A DNA stretch of 64,000 nt from Desulfitibacter alkalitolerans DSM 16504 (GTDB taxonomy: Bacteria > Bacillota > DSM-16504 > Desulfitibacterales > Desulfitibacteraceae). The position numbers and the translations under genes were made by a program. Positions 1 to 9,250 of the stretch are shown piece after piece. The DNA lies in NCBI RefSeq assembly GCF_000620305.1, contig NZ_KK211101.1:62001-126000 (forward strand). The letters are read 5' to 3'. The notes under the pieces were generated by a model that saw only the letters and a list, made by a program, of their open reading frames with translations, did not search any database and was not told where the DNA came from. Each line of letters opens with the position of its first letter. The first letter of the stretch is position 1.

Positions 1-444
1 ATCAACCGGGTGATGGAGAACCCTGAAATGATAGAAAAGCGTCCGGCAGTTAATGCTGTGGCAGAAAGTGCAGAATTAAGAAGGATAAAATTGCAAATAT
101 CCAGCGTACTAGGCCAAAACGGCCTGAAACCGTCAGAAATGGCACAGCTGTTGTTCAAAAGAGCTGTAGAACAATATCGAATCTCCCAGGTGGATGATTT
201 TGATTATAAAACCAGGAAATTGAAAGCGGTGCTTGAGAGTCGCAAGCCCATTAAAGCATTTGACGAGGCTTTATTCAAAGCAACCATCAAAAGCATTACG
301 GTGGAAATCACCGGGCAGCTCCGGTTTGAACTGATCAACGGAGTGACGCTGAGCACATCATATAAATTACGGGGAAAAGGAGGAAAAGCCCATGGCGATG
401 GGACAAAGAACAGTATCGGTAATTCCTGCAAATCCGATTTATGA
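1..444 (+). CDS. C-terminal part of a recombinase-associated protein (5' end outside window)
   Basis: The reading frame is open back to base 1, so this is the tail of a longer gene and no start can be assigned. The visible 147 residues include a helical segment (LKPSEMAQLLFKRAVEQYRI) and a stretch ending in ITVEITGQLRFELINGVTLS. That ending resembles the beta-strand-rich C-terminus of large serine recombinases and of the companion proteins encoded beside them in clostridial elements. The last 53 bases overlap the next gene, whose ribosome binding site lies inside this frame, so the two are probably translationally coupled. It could be a complete small accessory protein or the tail of a second recombinase; the upstream sequence would decide. 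Confidence 0.55.
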   Translation: MNRVMENPEMIEKRPAVNAVAESAELRRIKLQISSVLGQNGLKPSEMAQLLFKRAVEQYRISQVDDFDYKTRKLKAVLESRKPIKAFDEALFKATIKSITVEITGQLRFELINGVTLSTSYKLRGKGGKAHGDGTKNSIGNSCKSDL

Positions 445-2026
445 TTTTAAGGAAAAAGCAAAGATAAAAAAGCTGAGAGTAGCTGCCTATTGCCGGGTCA
501 GCACGGAGCTGGAGGAACAGCAGTCCAGCTACCAGGCGCAGGTGGATTATTACACGATGGAGATTATGAAAAACCCAGGCTGGAAGTTTGCAGGCATCTA
601 TGCTGATGAGGGCATATCCGGCACCAGTACAAAAAACAGAACAGGGTTCAATAAACTGATTGAAGACTGCATGGCAGGCAAGATTGACCTGGTGCTGACA
701 AAATCCATCAGCCGTTTTGCACGAAACACCCTTGACTGCATTCAATACATACGGAAACTGAAAGAAAAAAACATCGGCGTGTTCTTCGAAAAAGAAAATG
801 TCAACACCCTGGACAGCACCGGAGAATTTCTCATCACCATCCTCGGAAGCCTCGCCCAGGAAGAAAGCCGCTCCTTAAGCACCAACACAAGATGGGGTGT
901 GGTCCGCCGGTTTGAAAAAGGACAGGTTATGGTCAATCATAATAAATTTTTAGGTTATACAAAGAATGAGGCCGGTGAATTGGTGATAGTGCCGGAGGAA
1001 GCAGAAATAGTAAGGCTGATTTTCAGGCTGTATTTAGAGGGTCTAAGCATTACCCAAATCAAAAAGTACCTGGAGGAAAACGGCATTAAAACCGTTACCG
1101 GAAAAAACCAATGGTCTACTACCACCATCAACAACATGCTCTCCAATGAGAAGTACATGGGAGATGCCTTGCTGCAAAAAAGCTACACTGTAGACTATCT
1201 CACAAAGAAAAGAGTTAAAAACAATGGAATTGTTCCGCAATATTATGTGGAGGACAGCCATCCGGCCATAATTTCCAAAGACTTGTTTCACCGGATACAG
1301 GAAGAAAAAGCACGCCGGGCTAATATTAAAAAGACTGCTGAAAAAAGAGCCAAAACCGACAGCGGGAAATACAGTTCAATATATGCTCTCACCGAATTGT
1401 TGACATGTGGGGAGTGCGGCAAGCCTTACAGACGGGTTTCCTGGACAGCCTACAGCGAGAAAAGGATTGTGTGGCGGTGCTTAAACAGGCTGGAGTACGG
1501 GAAAAAACACTGCCAAAAGTCCCCGACCATTGATGAAGATGTTTTACATAGGGCCATAATGGATGCTTTCAATTCGCTCATACAGGATAAGGACGATTTT
1601 GTGGACACGCTCCAGTCCAATATTCAGCTGGTAATGAGCAACCGGGCGAAACAGATGGACATAGCAAAAATTGAGGAACGGATCGCGGAATTAAAAAAAG
1701 AGATGATAGGCTTCGTAGAGGAAAATGCAAGATGTGGAGCAGATAATACAGACTTTGACGAGCACTATGCTAAAATCTCCTCCGAGCTAAAAGACCTTCA
1801 GAAGAAGAAAAACCAATATACTGAACAGGAAGCCAGGCAAGACGGCTTTCAACAAAGAGTCGAGGATATGAAAAAATTTCTGAACACCGCAAACTGCAAA
1901 TTATCGAAATTTGATAACCAGCTTGTCAGACAGCTTATACAAAGCATCAAGGTCATGTCAAAGGATAAGATTCTCATAAAATTCAAGTCGGGTTTAGAGA
2001 TGGAGCAGGAGCTGAGTAAAAAATAA
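392..2026 (+). CDS. Large serine site-specific recombinase
   Basis: This 544-residue protein would cut and rejoin DNA through a serine nucleophile to integrate or excise a mobile element. The resolvase domain spans roughly residues 28-175 and has the catalytic Ser37 in YCRVSTELEEQQ, then YADEGISGTS and KSISRFARN. A Recombinase domain follows (about 185-290), then a zinc ribbon near 339-375 (CGECGKPY, later WRC and HC), a glutamate/lysine-rich coiled coil (about 410-480) and a typical end, IKVMSKDKILIKFKSGLEME. The start is chosen because AAAGGAGG lies just upstream. It overlaps the preceding frame by 53 bases. All domains look intact, so it is probably active. The element it mobilises cannot be delimited here. 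Confidence 0.93.
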   Translation: MAMGQRTVSVIPANPIYDFKEKAKIKKLRVAAYCRVSTELEEQQSSYQAQVDYYTMEIMKNPGWKFAGIYADEGISGTSTKNRTGFNKLIEDCMAGKIDLVLTKSISRFARNTLDCIQYIRKLKEKNIGVFFEKENVNTLDSTGEFLITILGSLAQEESRSLSTNTRWGVVRRFEKGQVMVNHNKFLGYTKNEAGELVIVPEEAEIVRLIFRLYLEGLSITQIKKYLEENGIKTVTGKNQWSTTTINNMLSNEKYMGDALLQKSYTVDYLTKKRVKNNGIVPQYYVEDSHPAIISKDLFHRIQEEKARRANIKKTAEKRAKTDSGKYSSIYALTELLTCGECGKPYRRVSWTAYSEKRIVWRCLNRLEYGKKHCQKSPTIDEDVLHRAIMDAFNSLIQDKDDFVDTLQSNIQLVMSNRAKQMDIAKIEERIAELKKEMIGFVEENARCGADNTDFDEHYAKISSELKDLQKKKNQYTEQEARQDGFQQRVEDMKKFLNTANCKLSKFDNQLVRQLIQSIKVMSKDKILIKFKSGLEMEQELSKK

Positions 2027-2044
2027 CATTACCGAGAAGAGACA

Positions 2045-2083
2045 ACCGCCAAACTGCGAAAAGCAGAATGGCGGCTGTTTTAT
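2045..2083 (+). terminator. Rho-independent terminator after the recombinase
   Basis: Nested inverted repeats CCGCCA/TGGCGG and CTGC/GCAG around a GAAAA loop are followed by CTGTTTTATT. It sits just after the recombinase stop codon. Confidence 0.7.
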
Positions 2084-2201
2084 TAATGTATAGTACTTGC
2101 TTGAATAGTACCTTACAGAAATATATTCACAAAATTCATTGTTTTCATTCGTTTCTTCGTATACAATATTATATGGAAAATATTTCTGCGAGGTATAAGG
2201 A

Positions 2202-2381
2202 ATGGATTATATTACAGCAAAAGAAGCAGCAGAAAAATGGGGGATATCCCAGCGCAGGGTTCAACTCCTATGTGAGCAAGGACGAGTGGCGGGAGCGGTT
2301 CGATTAGGATGGGCATGGGCAATTCCAAAAGAAGCAGACAAGCCTGCAGATGCTCGTATAAAAGCTAAAGACAAGATATAA
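2202..2381 (+). CDS. Small helix-turn-helix DNA-binding protein (HTH_17/excisionase-like)
   Basis: A 59-residue protein starting MDYITAKEAAEKWGISQRR, with AGGTATAAGG just upstream as a ribosome binding site. ITAKEAAEKWGIS followed by RRVQLLCEQGRV is the winged HTH layout of the MerR/excisionase-like HTH_17 family, and the tail (WAIPKEADKPADARIKAKD) matches small clostridial members of that family. Such proteins often act as recombination directionality factors or as repressors beside toxin or recombinase genes. Here it lies between the serine recombinase and the NTPase gene, so either role is possible. It is too short for a usual 60-codon cut-off and is partly hidden by a longer meaningless frame. 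Confidence 0.8.
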   Translation: MDYITAKEAAEKWGISQRRVQLLCEQGRVAGAVRLGWAWAIPKEADKPADARIKAKDKI

Positions 2382-2462
2382 TCTTTTGGTATTTTTGTGG
2401 TTGATTATGATGTGATTGTTGATGGAATTATGTTAATAATGTGAAGTTGAAAAGAAGGTATC

Positions 2463-5400
2463 ATGATGAGTGAAAAAAACTACAATTTTCAAAAGTTAAC
2501 ACCGATTAATAATGCCGAATTGAAAATATATGATGACGCACTAAATTTCGTGTTTGACAACGATGATATTAAAAATGTTGCACTATCCGGTCCATACAGC
2601 GCTGGTAAAAGTAGCGTGCTTGAGACTTACAAAAGCAAACATCCAGATATCCGTTGTTTACATATTTCTCTTGCACATTTTGAATCAACCAAATCAGACA
2701 GCGGTAATCCTACTGAATATAGTGAAGCTGTCTTAGAGGGAAAGATTCTAAATCAGCTTATTCACCAGATTGACCCAGACAAAATTCCACAGACTAACTT
2801 CAAGGTGAAGCAAAAAGTATCTGTTAGGAAGATCATTATAAGCACCGCAATTATTACTTCATTTTTAATTTTAGTAGCTTATATAGGGTTCTTTTACGAT
2901 TGGTGCAACTTTGTTTCGGCATTAACGCTGGAATGGCTAAAAAATATGTTGATGTGGACAACAAATAGTGCCATGCTGCTGTTGAGTGGATTGCTATGCG
3001 CTGGCATCTTTGGAATAGTGACATACTCTATTATTACGACTCAAAAGAACAAAAATATCTTTAAAAAACTCAATATACAGGGCAATGAGATTGAGATATT
3101 TGAGGAGAACGATGATTCTTACTTTGACAAGTACCTCAATGAAGTATTGTACCTTTTTGAAAACTCTGACGCGGATGTAATTATTTTCGAAGATATGGAC
3201 AGGTATAATGTGAATCAAATTTTCGAGAAGCTAAGGGAAATCAATACTCTTATTAATAATAAAAAGACCAAAGAAAAGAAAACACCAATTCGTTTCTTTT
3301 ACCTATTGAGGGATGACATTTTTGTTTCAAAAGATCGTACAAAGTTTTTTGATTTTATTATACCAATTGTTCCAGTCATTGATGGATCTAATTCCTATGA
3401 CCAATTTATTGAACATTTCAAGCAAGGAGGTTTTTTTGAGTTATTCGACGAGGTTTTTCTGCAAGGGTTGTCACTATACATCGATGACATGCGAATCTTG
3501 AAAAATATTTATAACGAGTTTGTTATATACCATAACCGCATACAATCCATAGAACTAAACAATAATAGGCTCCTTGCAATCATTGCTTATAAAAACATTT
3601 TTCCCAGAGATTTTAGTGATTTGCAACTTGGCATGGGTTTTATACATACTTTGTTTGAAAACAAAACTGAATTTATAAAACAAGAGCTAAAAAATATTGA
3701 TATACAAATTAAAGAAATTGAAGAGAAGATTCGATTAACAAACGATGAGATACTTGATTCTATTGATGAACTTGATGCTGTCTATTTACTATCCAATTAT
3801 CAGATAACCTATGTTGCTGGGAAAAACATATCTGCATATAAAACACGTGTGCAATTGGTTAAAGCTATGAAGGATAATCCTAATGATGTCCAATATTATG
3901 TCCCTAATCATGGTAACAGGCAGTTAAATTTAACATCTGAGCTTGAGAAACTTTTACAAAATCCAGAATATATTAAGCGAAAAGAAGCTATTGAAAGAAA
4001 GATTGACAATCAAATTGAAAACTTGAAAGCTGAAATTCAAACATTGAAAAAACAAAAATCCATTATTCAAAATAGTCGATTGCGAGAAATTATCACTAAA
4101 GAAAATATTGATAACATTTTTAGCGTAACCTACATAAATGAAATTGGTGAAGAAAACAAATATGAAGAAATTAAGGCAAGTCCTTATTTCCCTCTCATAA
4201 AATACTTGGTGCGAAATGGATTCATTGATGAAACATATTCAGATTATATGACATATTTTTATGAGAACAGCCTAAGTCGGATAGATAAGAATTTTCTTCT
4301 TAGTGTTACAGACCAAATACCAAAAGATTATTCCTATTCGCTAAAAAATCCGCAATTAGTTCTTTCTAGATTACGAGTTGTCGATTTTGATCATGTAGAA
4401 ATCCTCAACTTTGATTTGTTATGCTATCTTTTGAAAACGAAGCCAAACAACGACAAATATTTGACCAGTTTACTCCAGCAACTAATGAGAACCAAAAACT
4501 ACAAATTTATTGGTGAGTTTTTGGAGGCGCAGACAGAAACAAGTTTGTTCGTTGAATCTATAAATAATATATGGCCAAGTATTTTCCATTGTATCCTCGT
4601 TGAGAGTGGTTTTAGCGATGCACAGAAAAAACAATATGCTATCTATACGTTATATTATTCGTCGGATGCAGATATTGAAGCACTTAACGAGAACAGCTGC
4701 CTATCAGCCTTTATATCCAGCAGTCCTGATTTTCTGGACATTAATAAACCTAAAATCAACAAACTTATAGCTGGGTTTTCTTTGATTGGTGTTAGATTTG
4801 CATGGATTAATCATGATGTATCGAACAAAGATCTTTTTGCGGCCGTATATAAAAACAATTTGTATCAGCTGACGTTTGACCTTATTTGCTTAATTTTAGA
4901 AGTAGTTTACGGTTTAAAGAAAAGCAGTGACTTCAATAACAAAAATTATACTTTGATTATTTCTAAACAGGACGAGCCGTTGGCACAATATGTAAACAAG
5001 AATATAGATCAGTACATAAACATTATGCTCGACAACTGTGGTGAGTGCATAACTGATGAAGAACCCACTGCATTGGCAATACTCAACAATTCAGAGATTG
5101 ATAGAGAAAATAAGAAAGAGTATATAAGCTTCCTGCAAACAGTAATTGAACGAATTGAAACTGTTCTTGACAAAGAATTATGGAGCATGCTATTACAAGA
5201 AAAACTGGTTAATTACTCTGAGAACAATATACTAAACTATTTCTTCCTTAGTAAAAATGGATTAGATTCGTTTTTGGTTCAATTTATCAATGACTTCAAT
5301 TATAATTTGAAATTTGATAATGACTCTATAAATAGCGATTTTGGCGAAAATTCCGCTTCAAATTTCTTTAATGCTATTGTAACCTGTAACGAGCTAACCA

Positions 5401-6218
5401 ACGAAAGATATGAGTCTTTTTTGCGAGCTCTAAATATGTATTACACATCGTTTTCAAATACTGACATTGAAGAAGACAAGATCCTAATACTTATCAAGCT
5501 CAACATAATACGGATGTCAGATTCGGTGCTTATGTTTATGAGAGAACATTATCCAGACCAGTTGATGCCGTTCATTACGCATAACATCGATCAATACACT
5601 GAAGAAGTAATAAACGAAGAAAACTTCGTTTTGAGTGAAATGCTTTCAGTGTTAGAAGAAAATGTAGACGATGAATATAAAGTTAAGTTGCTAGAATTTA
5701 CATCGGATGAAATATCGCTAAAGCAAAAAAGATATTCTGATGCAGTTAAACTACACATTCTCAATCACAATCTGGATGTGAATGATATTCCATTTTTGCT
5801 CAGTTGTTACCCGAAAGAAAGTGTCGATGTTAAGGCGGCAATAAAAAGTATCTCAATCGAGCATATTGCAGACATCTTGGCTGAGCAGTATTCTATTCCT
5901 TTTGAACTGCTTTCAGAACTGTTTGCGTCGAATCAGCTCGAAATGGAAATTAAAAAAGAATTGTTTGCGCTATGCCTACCTGACATGAGTGAAGCACAAG
6001 CAAAAGAATATCTGTGCACCTTACAAATGAATGACTTTTTAAGTTTGTTTAATCGGAAACGTCCAAAGTTCGAAGTCAACGAGATTAACGAGCAAATTTT
6101 ATCCATCTTCAAAGAAAAGCGCTGGATTACGACATTTGATATTGATAAGAGCGAACCAGATTATTACCGAGCATACGGACGTAAAATGCAGGATGATATG
6201 CCAACTGTATTACTTTAG
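2463..6218 (+). CDS. YobI/KAP-like P-loop NTPase with two membrane segments
   Basis: A 1,251-residue protein. The N-terminal third holds a P-loop NTPase core split by a membrane insertion, as in KAP and YobI-type NTPases. Walker A is GPYSAGKSS (residues 43-51), two hydrophobic segments lie at about 124-145 and 169-192, Walker B is DVIIFEDMDR (238-247), and a sensor-like strand RFFYLLRDDIF follows (277-287). The rest is helical, with a coiled-coil stretch at about 400-430 and 500-545 and a long, weakly conserved alpha-helical region that may recognise a ligand. The overall plan (switch NTPase plus large helical C-terminus) resembles STAND-like and KAP proteins implicated in phage defence. That role is inference; no effector domain was recognised. 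AAGAAGG precedes the ATG. Confidence 0.8.
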   Translation: MMSEKNYNFQKLTPINNAELKIYDDALNFVFDNDDIKNVALSGPYSAGKSSVLETYKSKHPDIRCLHISLAHFESTKSDSGNPTEYSEAVLEGKILNQLIHQIDPDKIPQTNFKVKQKVSVRKIIISTAIITSFLILVAYIGFFYDWCNFVSALTLEWLKNMLMWTTNSAMLLLSGLLCAGIFGIVTYSIITTQKNKNIFKKLNIQGNEIEIFEENDDSYFDKYLNEVLYLFENSDADVIIFEDMDRYNVNQIFEKLREINTLINNKKTKEKKTPIRFFYLLRDDIFVSKDRTKFFDFIIPIVPVIDGSNSYDQFIEHFKQGGFFELFDEVFLQGLSLYIDDMRILKNIYNEFVIYHNRIQSIELNNNRLLAIIAYKNIFPRDFSDLQLGMGFIHTLFENKTEFIKQELKNIDIQIKEIEEKIRLTNDEILDSIDELDAVYLLSNYQITYVAGKNISAYKTRVQLVKAMKDNPNDVQYYVPNHGNRQLNLTSELEKLLQNPEYIKRKEAIERKIDNQIENLKAEIQTLKKQKSIIQNSRLREIITKENIDNIFSVTYINEIGEENKYEEIKASPYFPLIKYLVRNGFIDETYSDYMTYFYENSLSRIDKNFLLSVTDQIPKDYSYSLKNPQLVLSRLRVVDFDHVEILNFDLLCYLLKTKPNNDKYLTSLLQQLMRTKNYKFIGEFLEAQTETSLFVESINNIWPSIFHCILVESGFSDAQKKQYAIYTLYYSSDADIEALNENSCLSAFISSSPDFLDINKPKINKLIAGFSLIGVRFAWINHDVSNKDLFAAVYKNNLYQLTFDLICLILEVVYGLKKSSDFNNKNYTLIISKQDEPLAQYVNKNIDQYINIMLDNCGECITDEEPTALAILNNSEIDRENKKEYISFLQTVIERIETVLDKELWSMLLQEKLVNYSENNILNYFFLSKNGLDSFLVQFINDFNYNLKFDNDSINSDFGENSASNFFNAIVTCNELTNERYESFLRALNMYYTSFSNTDIEEDKILILIKLNIIRMSDSVLMFMREHYPDQLMPFITHNIDQYTEEVINEENFVLSEMLSVLEENVDDEYKVKLLEFTSDEISLKQKRYSDAVKLHILNHNLDVNDIPFLLSCYPKESVDVKAAIKSISIEHIADILAEQYSIPFELLSELFASNQLEMEIKKELFALCLPDMSEAQAKEYLCTLQMNDFLSLFNRKRPKFEVNEINEQILSIFKEKRWITTFDIDKSEPDYYRAYGRKMQDDMPTVLL

Positions 6219-6752
6219 TAATGGTCATTGTCTCTCTAAAATGCCACAAAGCCAAAGAAAGCAACTTCCCAGTATCCATATTGCTCTATTATAGTTTTTG
6301 AGCCAGCAAAAATTATCTATTCCATACCATCAGGGCACGTGGAGTGCGTAGTTCTGATAACTCGCGCTGAAACCGCATGGTGTAAGGTTTTCAGCAGTTC
6401 TAATAAGGAGCTTTAAAAGAGATAAAACACTGATAAAACTACTAATATTTAGGATAAGAATCGGAGGAAAGTATTGCTTTTGCATTGTTCTTTCACAACT
6501 TTTCTACCTTCCTAAGATAGTAGTGAGTTGGAAAACATTGTACAGCGAAATACCGATTGGATACGCTTAACCCATGGATTTCTTTATTACTATATATAAG
6601 CCCTAAATACCTGCGGAGGAAGAACTGAAACGTGAGTTTAAAAAAGAGCAGGAGCTGTTGGAGACATAGAAGAAGCTATAACATAATCTAGTATAGTGGA
6701 TGACACAAAATACATAACGCTGGAATTGTAATTTTGACAAGAAGAGGAGAAA
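6219..6752. other. Intergenic scar, no intact gene
   Basis: These 534 bases have no convincing gene. An imperfect hairpin lies at about 6367-6396 (GCTGAAACC with GGTTTTCAGC), without a T-run. A short open stretch around 6610-6669 encodes AEEELKREFKKEQELLET and then stops; it has no start or binding site and looks like the tail of a lost gene. The last 30 bases carry the ribosome binding site of the next gene (GAGGAG). Confidence 0.5.
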
Positions 6753-8579
6753 ATGGTAATGAATAAGACGAAACTAGAGAAGGCAGTTAAAGAACCGATG
6801 ATAATGAATCAGAAATTATTTATTCAGAAATCAGGTGAAATATTGAACAGTATGAGCATGGAGCAATTACGAAGATGTCTTTATAATATTGCAAGAAAAA
6901 CACATGAAAGCAAGAGAGAGGCATTTCTAAAGCTACTTGAAGATTGCTGTGATCAAGATGAACGAGATAGTAAGGATAAGTTTCTGTATAAAAGATTAAT
7001 ACCTGATGAGAAAGTAAAAGAAAAGCTAAGTGAAATAAAGAGCATTTTTACAAAAATAGAAAATGGCGAATTGTGCTTATCGGCCCAAGGATATGAAGAT
7101 TATTCTAATGGATACTGGGCAAGTGAATGGATATGGGAATATGAAGACAATGAGGGTATTAGCAGAATAATCGAGGATGCAGTTTTGTTTGCACATGACT
7201 GTATGAATGATTGCAGATATGAAGAAGCAGTAACAATTTTTAACTTGGTTATGGATACCCAAATATTTGTTGAAGATGAATGGGGTGGAGATTCTTTTGA
7301 ATTAAGCCTTGAAGAAATGGTCGATGAAGAATTGGTTAGTGTAAACTTAAAGGTATTTGCACTAGATGTACTATATTCAAACTATCAATTACAAACGGCT
7401 GCTCAACGTGCAAGTGTTTTGTATTCATATTTCACATATCCTTATTTTAAAGATATTCATATTGAAGACATTTTTTCAATAGGTAGAGAAGAGTTAAGGG
7501 ATACGGATATGTTTTTGCAGTCATGGATTGATTTTCTTATGCGACAGAGCGGTGAGGTTGCAGCACGTTTATTAAGGGAAGGTTTATTATATTATAAAGG
7601 AACGGAGGGTCTGCTGGAAATGGCGAGAAAAAGCTATAAAGAGCATCCGTCCCTTTACTTGGCTGGCCTATTAGAATATGAAAAGACTCATGATTATGAG
7701 AAAATAAAAGAGATTGGAAAAGAGGCACTTGATAGAATAGAAAGTGATTTGAAAATACGCGGAGAAATTGCTTTGAAGGCTGCCCAGGCGTCACATTGTG
7801 TAAATGATAGTAAATTCATGAGAAAATGTTGGTATGAAGCATTTTACTCCAATTCAACGGTACCAAATTATTTAAGACTTTTTGCAGACGAAGAAGTGAC
7901 AAGGGAATATAAAGTTCCTGCAGAAAATAGAATAGAAGAATTGCATATATCTGATTGTCATAATAATCACAGCATATCTGAAACAAGTAAAAATAACGTT
8001 ACCGAATTAGAATATAAATATCTGTGCTTTTTCTCAGGAAATTTTGATAGAATCCAAAATTGGTGTATGAAACAGAAAAATCCGTTGGGATGGAGTGGTA
8101 ATTTTATCAGTCATGGATTAGATTTGATGATATTGTATCTCTATGTGGGTAACAATCTGGGAAAGGCTGGTAAAAAGATAGCAGTTCAGGTTTCAAACAG
8201 GATAGGATTTAATGAGAGCAAAAACCTTTTGTTTATGAAAGAAAGTTCTGTATTTGAAACAGAAGTGAGCGTGCAAAAAGGTGATGAAATTTTTTGGAAT
8301 ATATTTTGTTTATGGAAAGTAAATTATGCAATTACTATGGATGAAATGAAATCACATGTTGAGTGGCTGGAATCCATAATTGATAAAAGAATAGATGGAA
8401 TTGTAGGCGGGAAATTCAGAGATAAATATAATGATGTTGCTTTATTGGCAGCTGCATTGGGGGAAGTAAAAGAGTCGCTTGGTATGAAAATGGCAAAAGA
8501 TATGGTTATAAACAGATATTTAGAAAGATATCCACGGCACTCAGCTTTTCGAGGGGCATTGAAGGAATACATTGATTAA
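6753..8579 (+). CDS. Unknown 608-residue helical-repeat protein
   Basis: I do not recognise a named family with certainty. The protein is almost entirely alpha-helical with TPR-like stretches (for example YEEAVTIFNLVMDTQ and LYLAGLLEYEKTHDYEKIKEIG), is rich in acidic residues and aromatics, and has no signal peptide or membrane segment. Its end (DMVINRYLERYPRHSAFRGAL) resembles the C-terminus of SWIM zinc-finger proteins, whose C-terminal halves are helical repeats, but the CxC...CxH SWIM motif itself is absent. It may be a truncated or divergent relative, or a scaffold. GAGGAG precedes the ATG. It lies downstream of the YobI-like NTPase in the same orientation, but 534 bases separate them, so co-transcription is doubtful. 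Confidence 0.7.
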   Translation: MVMNKTKLEKAVKEPMIMNQKLFIQKSGEILNSMSMEQLRRCLYNIARKTHESKREAFLKLLEDCCDQDERDSKDKFLYKRLIPDEKVKEKLSEIKSIFTKIENGELCLSAQGYEDYSNGYWASEWIWEYEDNEGISRIIEDAVLFAHDCMNDCRYEEAVTIFNLVMDTQIFVEDEWGGDSFELSLEEMVDEELVSVNLKVFALDVLYSNYQLQTAAQRASVLYSYFTYPYFKDIHIEDIFSIGREELRDTDMFLQSWIDFLMRQSGEVAARLLREGLLYYKGTEGLLEMARKSYKEHPSLYLAGLLEYEKTHDYEKIKEIGKEALDRIESDLKIRGEIALKAAQASHCVNDSKFMRKCWYEAFYSNSTVPNYLRLFADEEVTREYKVPAENRIEELHISDCHNNHSISETSKNNVTELEYKYLCFFSGNFDRIQNWCMKQKNPLGWSGNFISHGLDLMILYLYVGNNLGKAGKKIAVQVSNRIGFNESKNLLFMKESSVFETEVSVQKGDEIFWNIFCLWKVNYAITMDEMKSHVEWLESIIDKRIDGIVGGKFRDKYNDVALLAAALGEVKESLGMKMAKDMVINRYLERYPRHSAFRGALKEYID

Positions 8580-8631
8580 AGATTTTATTAAAAATGCTTC
8601 AGTAACGATAGTTTTGTTAGAAGCATATCAT

Positions 8632-8668
8632 TGCCGCCAAGGGGGCCAGATTCCAGCGGCATTTTTTT
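8632..8668 (+). terminator. Rho-independent terminator after the 608-residue gene
   Basis: TGCCGC and GCGGCA arms are followed by seven T residues. A second stem (AATGCTTC with GAAGCAT) lies just upstream at about 8593-8627. Confidence 0.75.
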
Positions 8669-8791
8669 GTACACTCAAGGCATGTGAAGGCAGTTTGTGC
8701 TGGTTCACACCACCAACTTTTGTGGACTTAGGTTCTATTTTGGTGCATATGTCCTCCATTGAGTCGCTAGTGCCCCCCGTATAATGGCCTG

Positions 8792-9250
8792 GTGAAGTAC
8801 CACCGCGGCGGCTGCACCTACCTGCGTGATGAGTTCGTCGCTTGTCAGGTTACTAATTTTGGTAATTTCCTTGAACAAAGAGTTCGGTTCGTTTCCGAGG
8901 ACTTTGACGGAACTCCTGAAAATTACGAGGATTATAAAAAAATGATTTATTTGGCTTTCCCGTCCGAGAAAGAAAAACTGGATAAGGCTTTTTTAGAACA
9001 GGACAAAATATCCGGCTTGATGGGGGAGATGGATGGACCCATGCCCTATCTTTACAGCGGGCTAAAAATGCTCAAGTCAATGCTTCCCTACATTCTGAGT
9101 GCTCCAAAGCTGATGAAACTATCAAAATTGTATGGCGACATGACGTCATCAGAGTTTGCCGCAAGATATTTCGAAAAAGATTCCAAGCTGTTCAAAAGAA
9201 ATTGTTTAACTTTAAAAGTCTTTAAAAGTATAACTGCAGCTAGCAATTAG
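8792..9250 (+). pseudogene. Fragment of an NAD(P)/FAD oxidoreductase (phytoene desaturase-like), chimeric ends
   Basis: The open frame is a patchwork. Its first about 20 codons (KYHRGGCTYLRDEFVA) are GC-rich and unlike the neighbours. The middle (about residues 40-135, including DGPMPYLYSGLKML and SKLYGDMTSSEFAARYFEKD) matches the interior of FAD-dependent phytoene desaturase/carotenoid isomerase-like enzymes. The N-terminal dinucleotide-binding GxGxxG region and the C-terminal FAD region are both missing. There is no ribosome binding site before the nominal start. I read it as an internal piece of a broken gene fused to foreign sequence at both ends, so it is unlikely to make a working enzyme. 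Confidence 0.55.

Noticed and set aside
2068-2307. 79-residue open frame after the recombinase gene
   Set aside because: It has no binding site, and its low-quality composition overlaps the clear HTH gene in another frame.
8572-8784. 70-residue open frame after the 608-residue gene
   Set aside because: It runs through the terminator hairpin and has no family resemblance or proper binding site.
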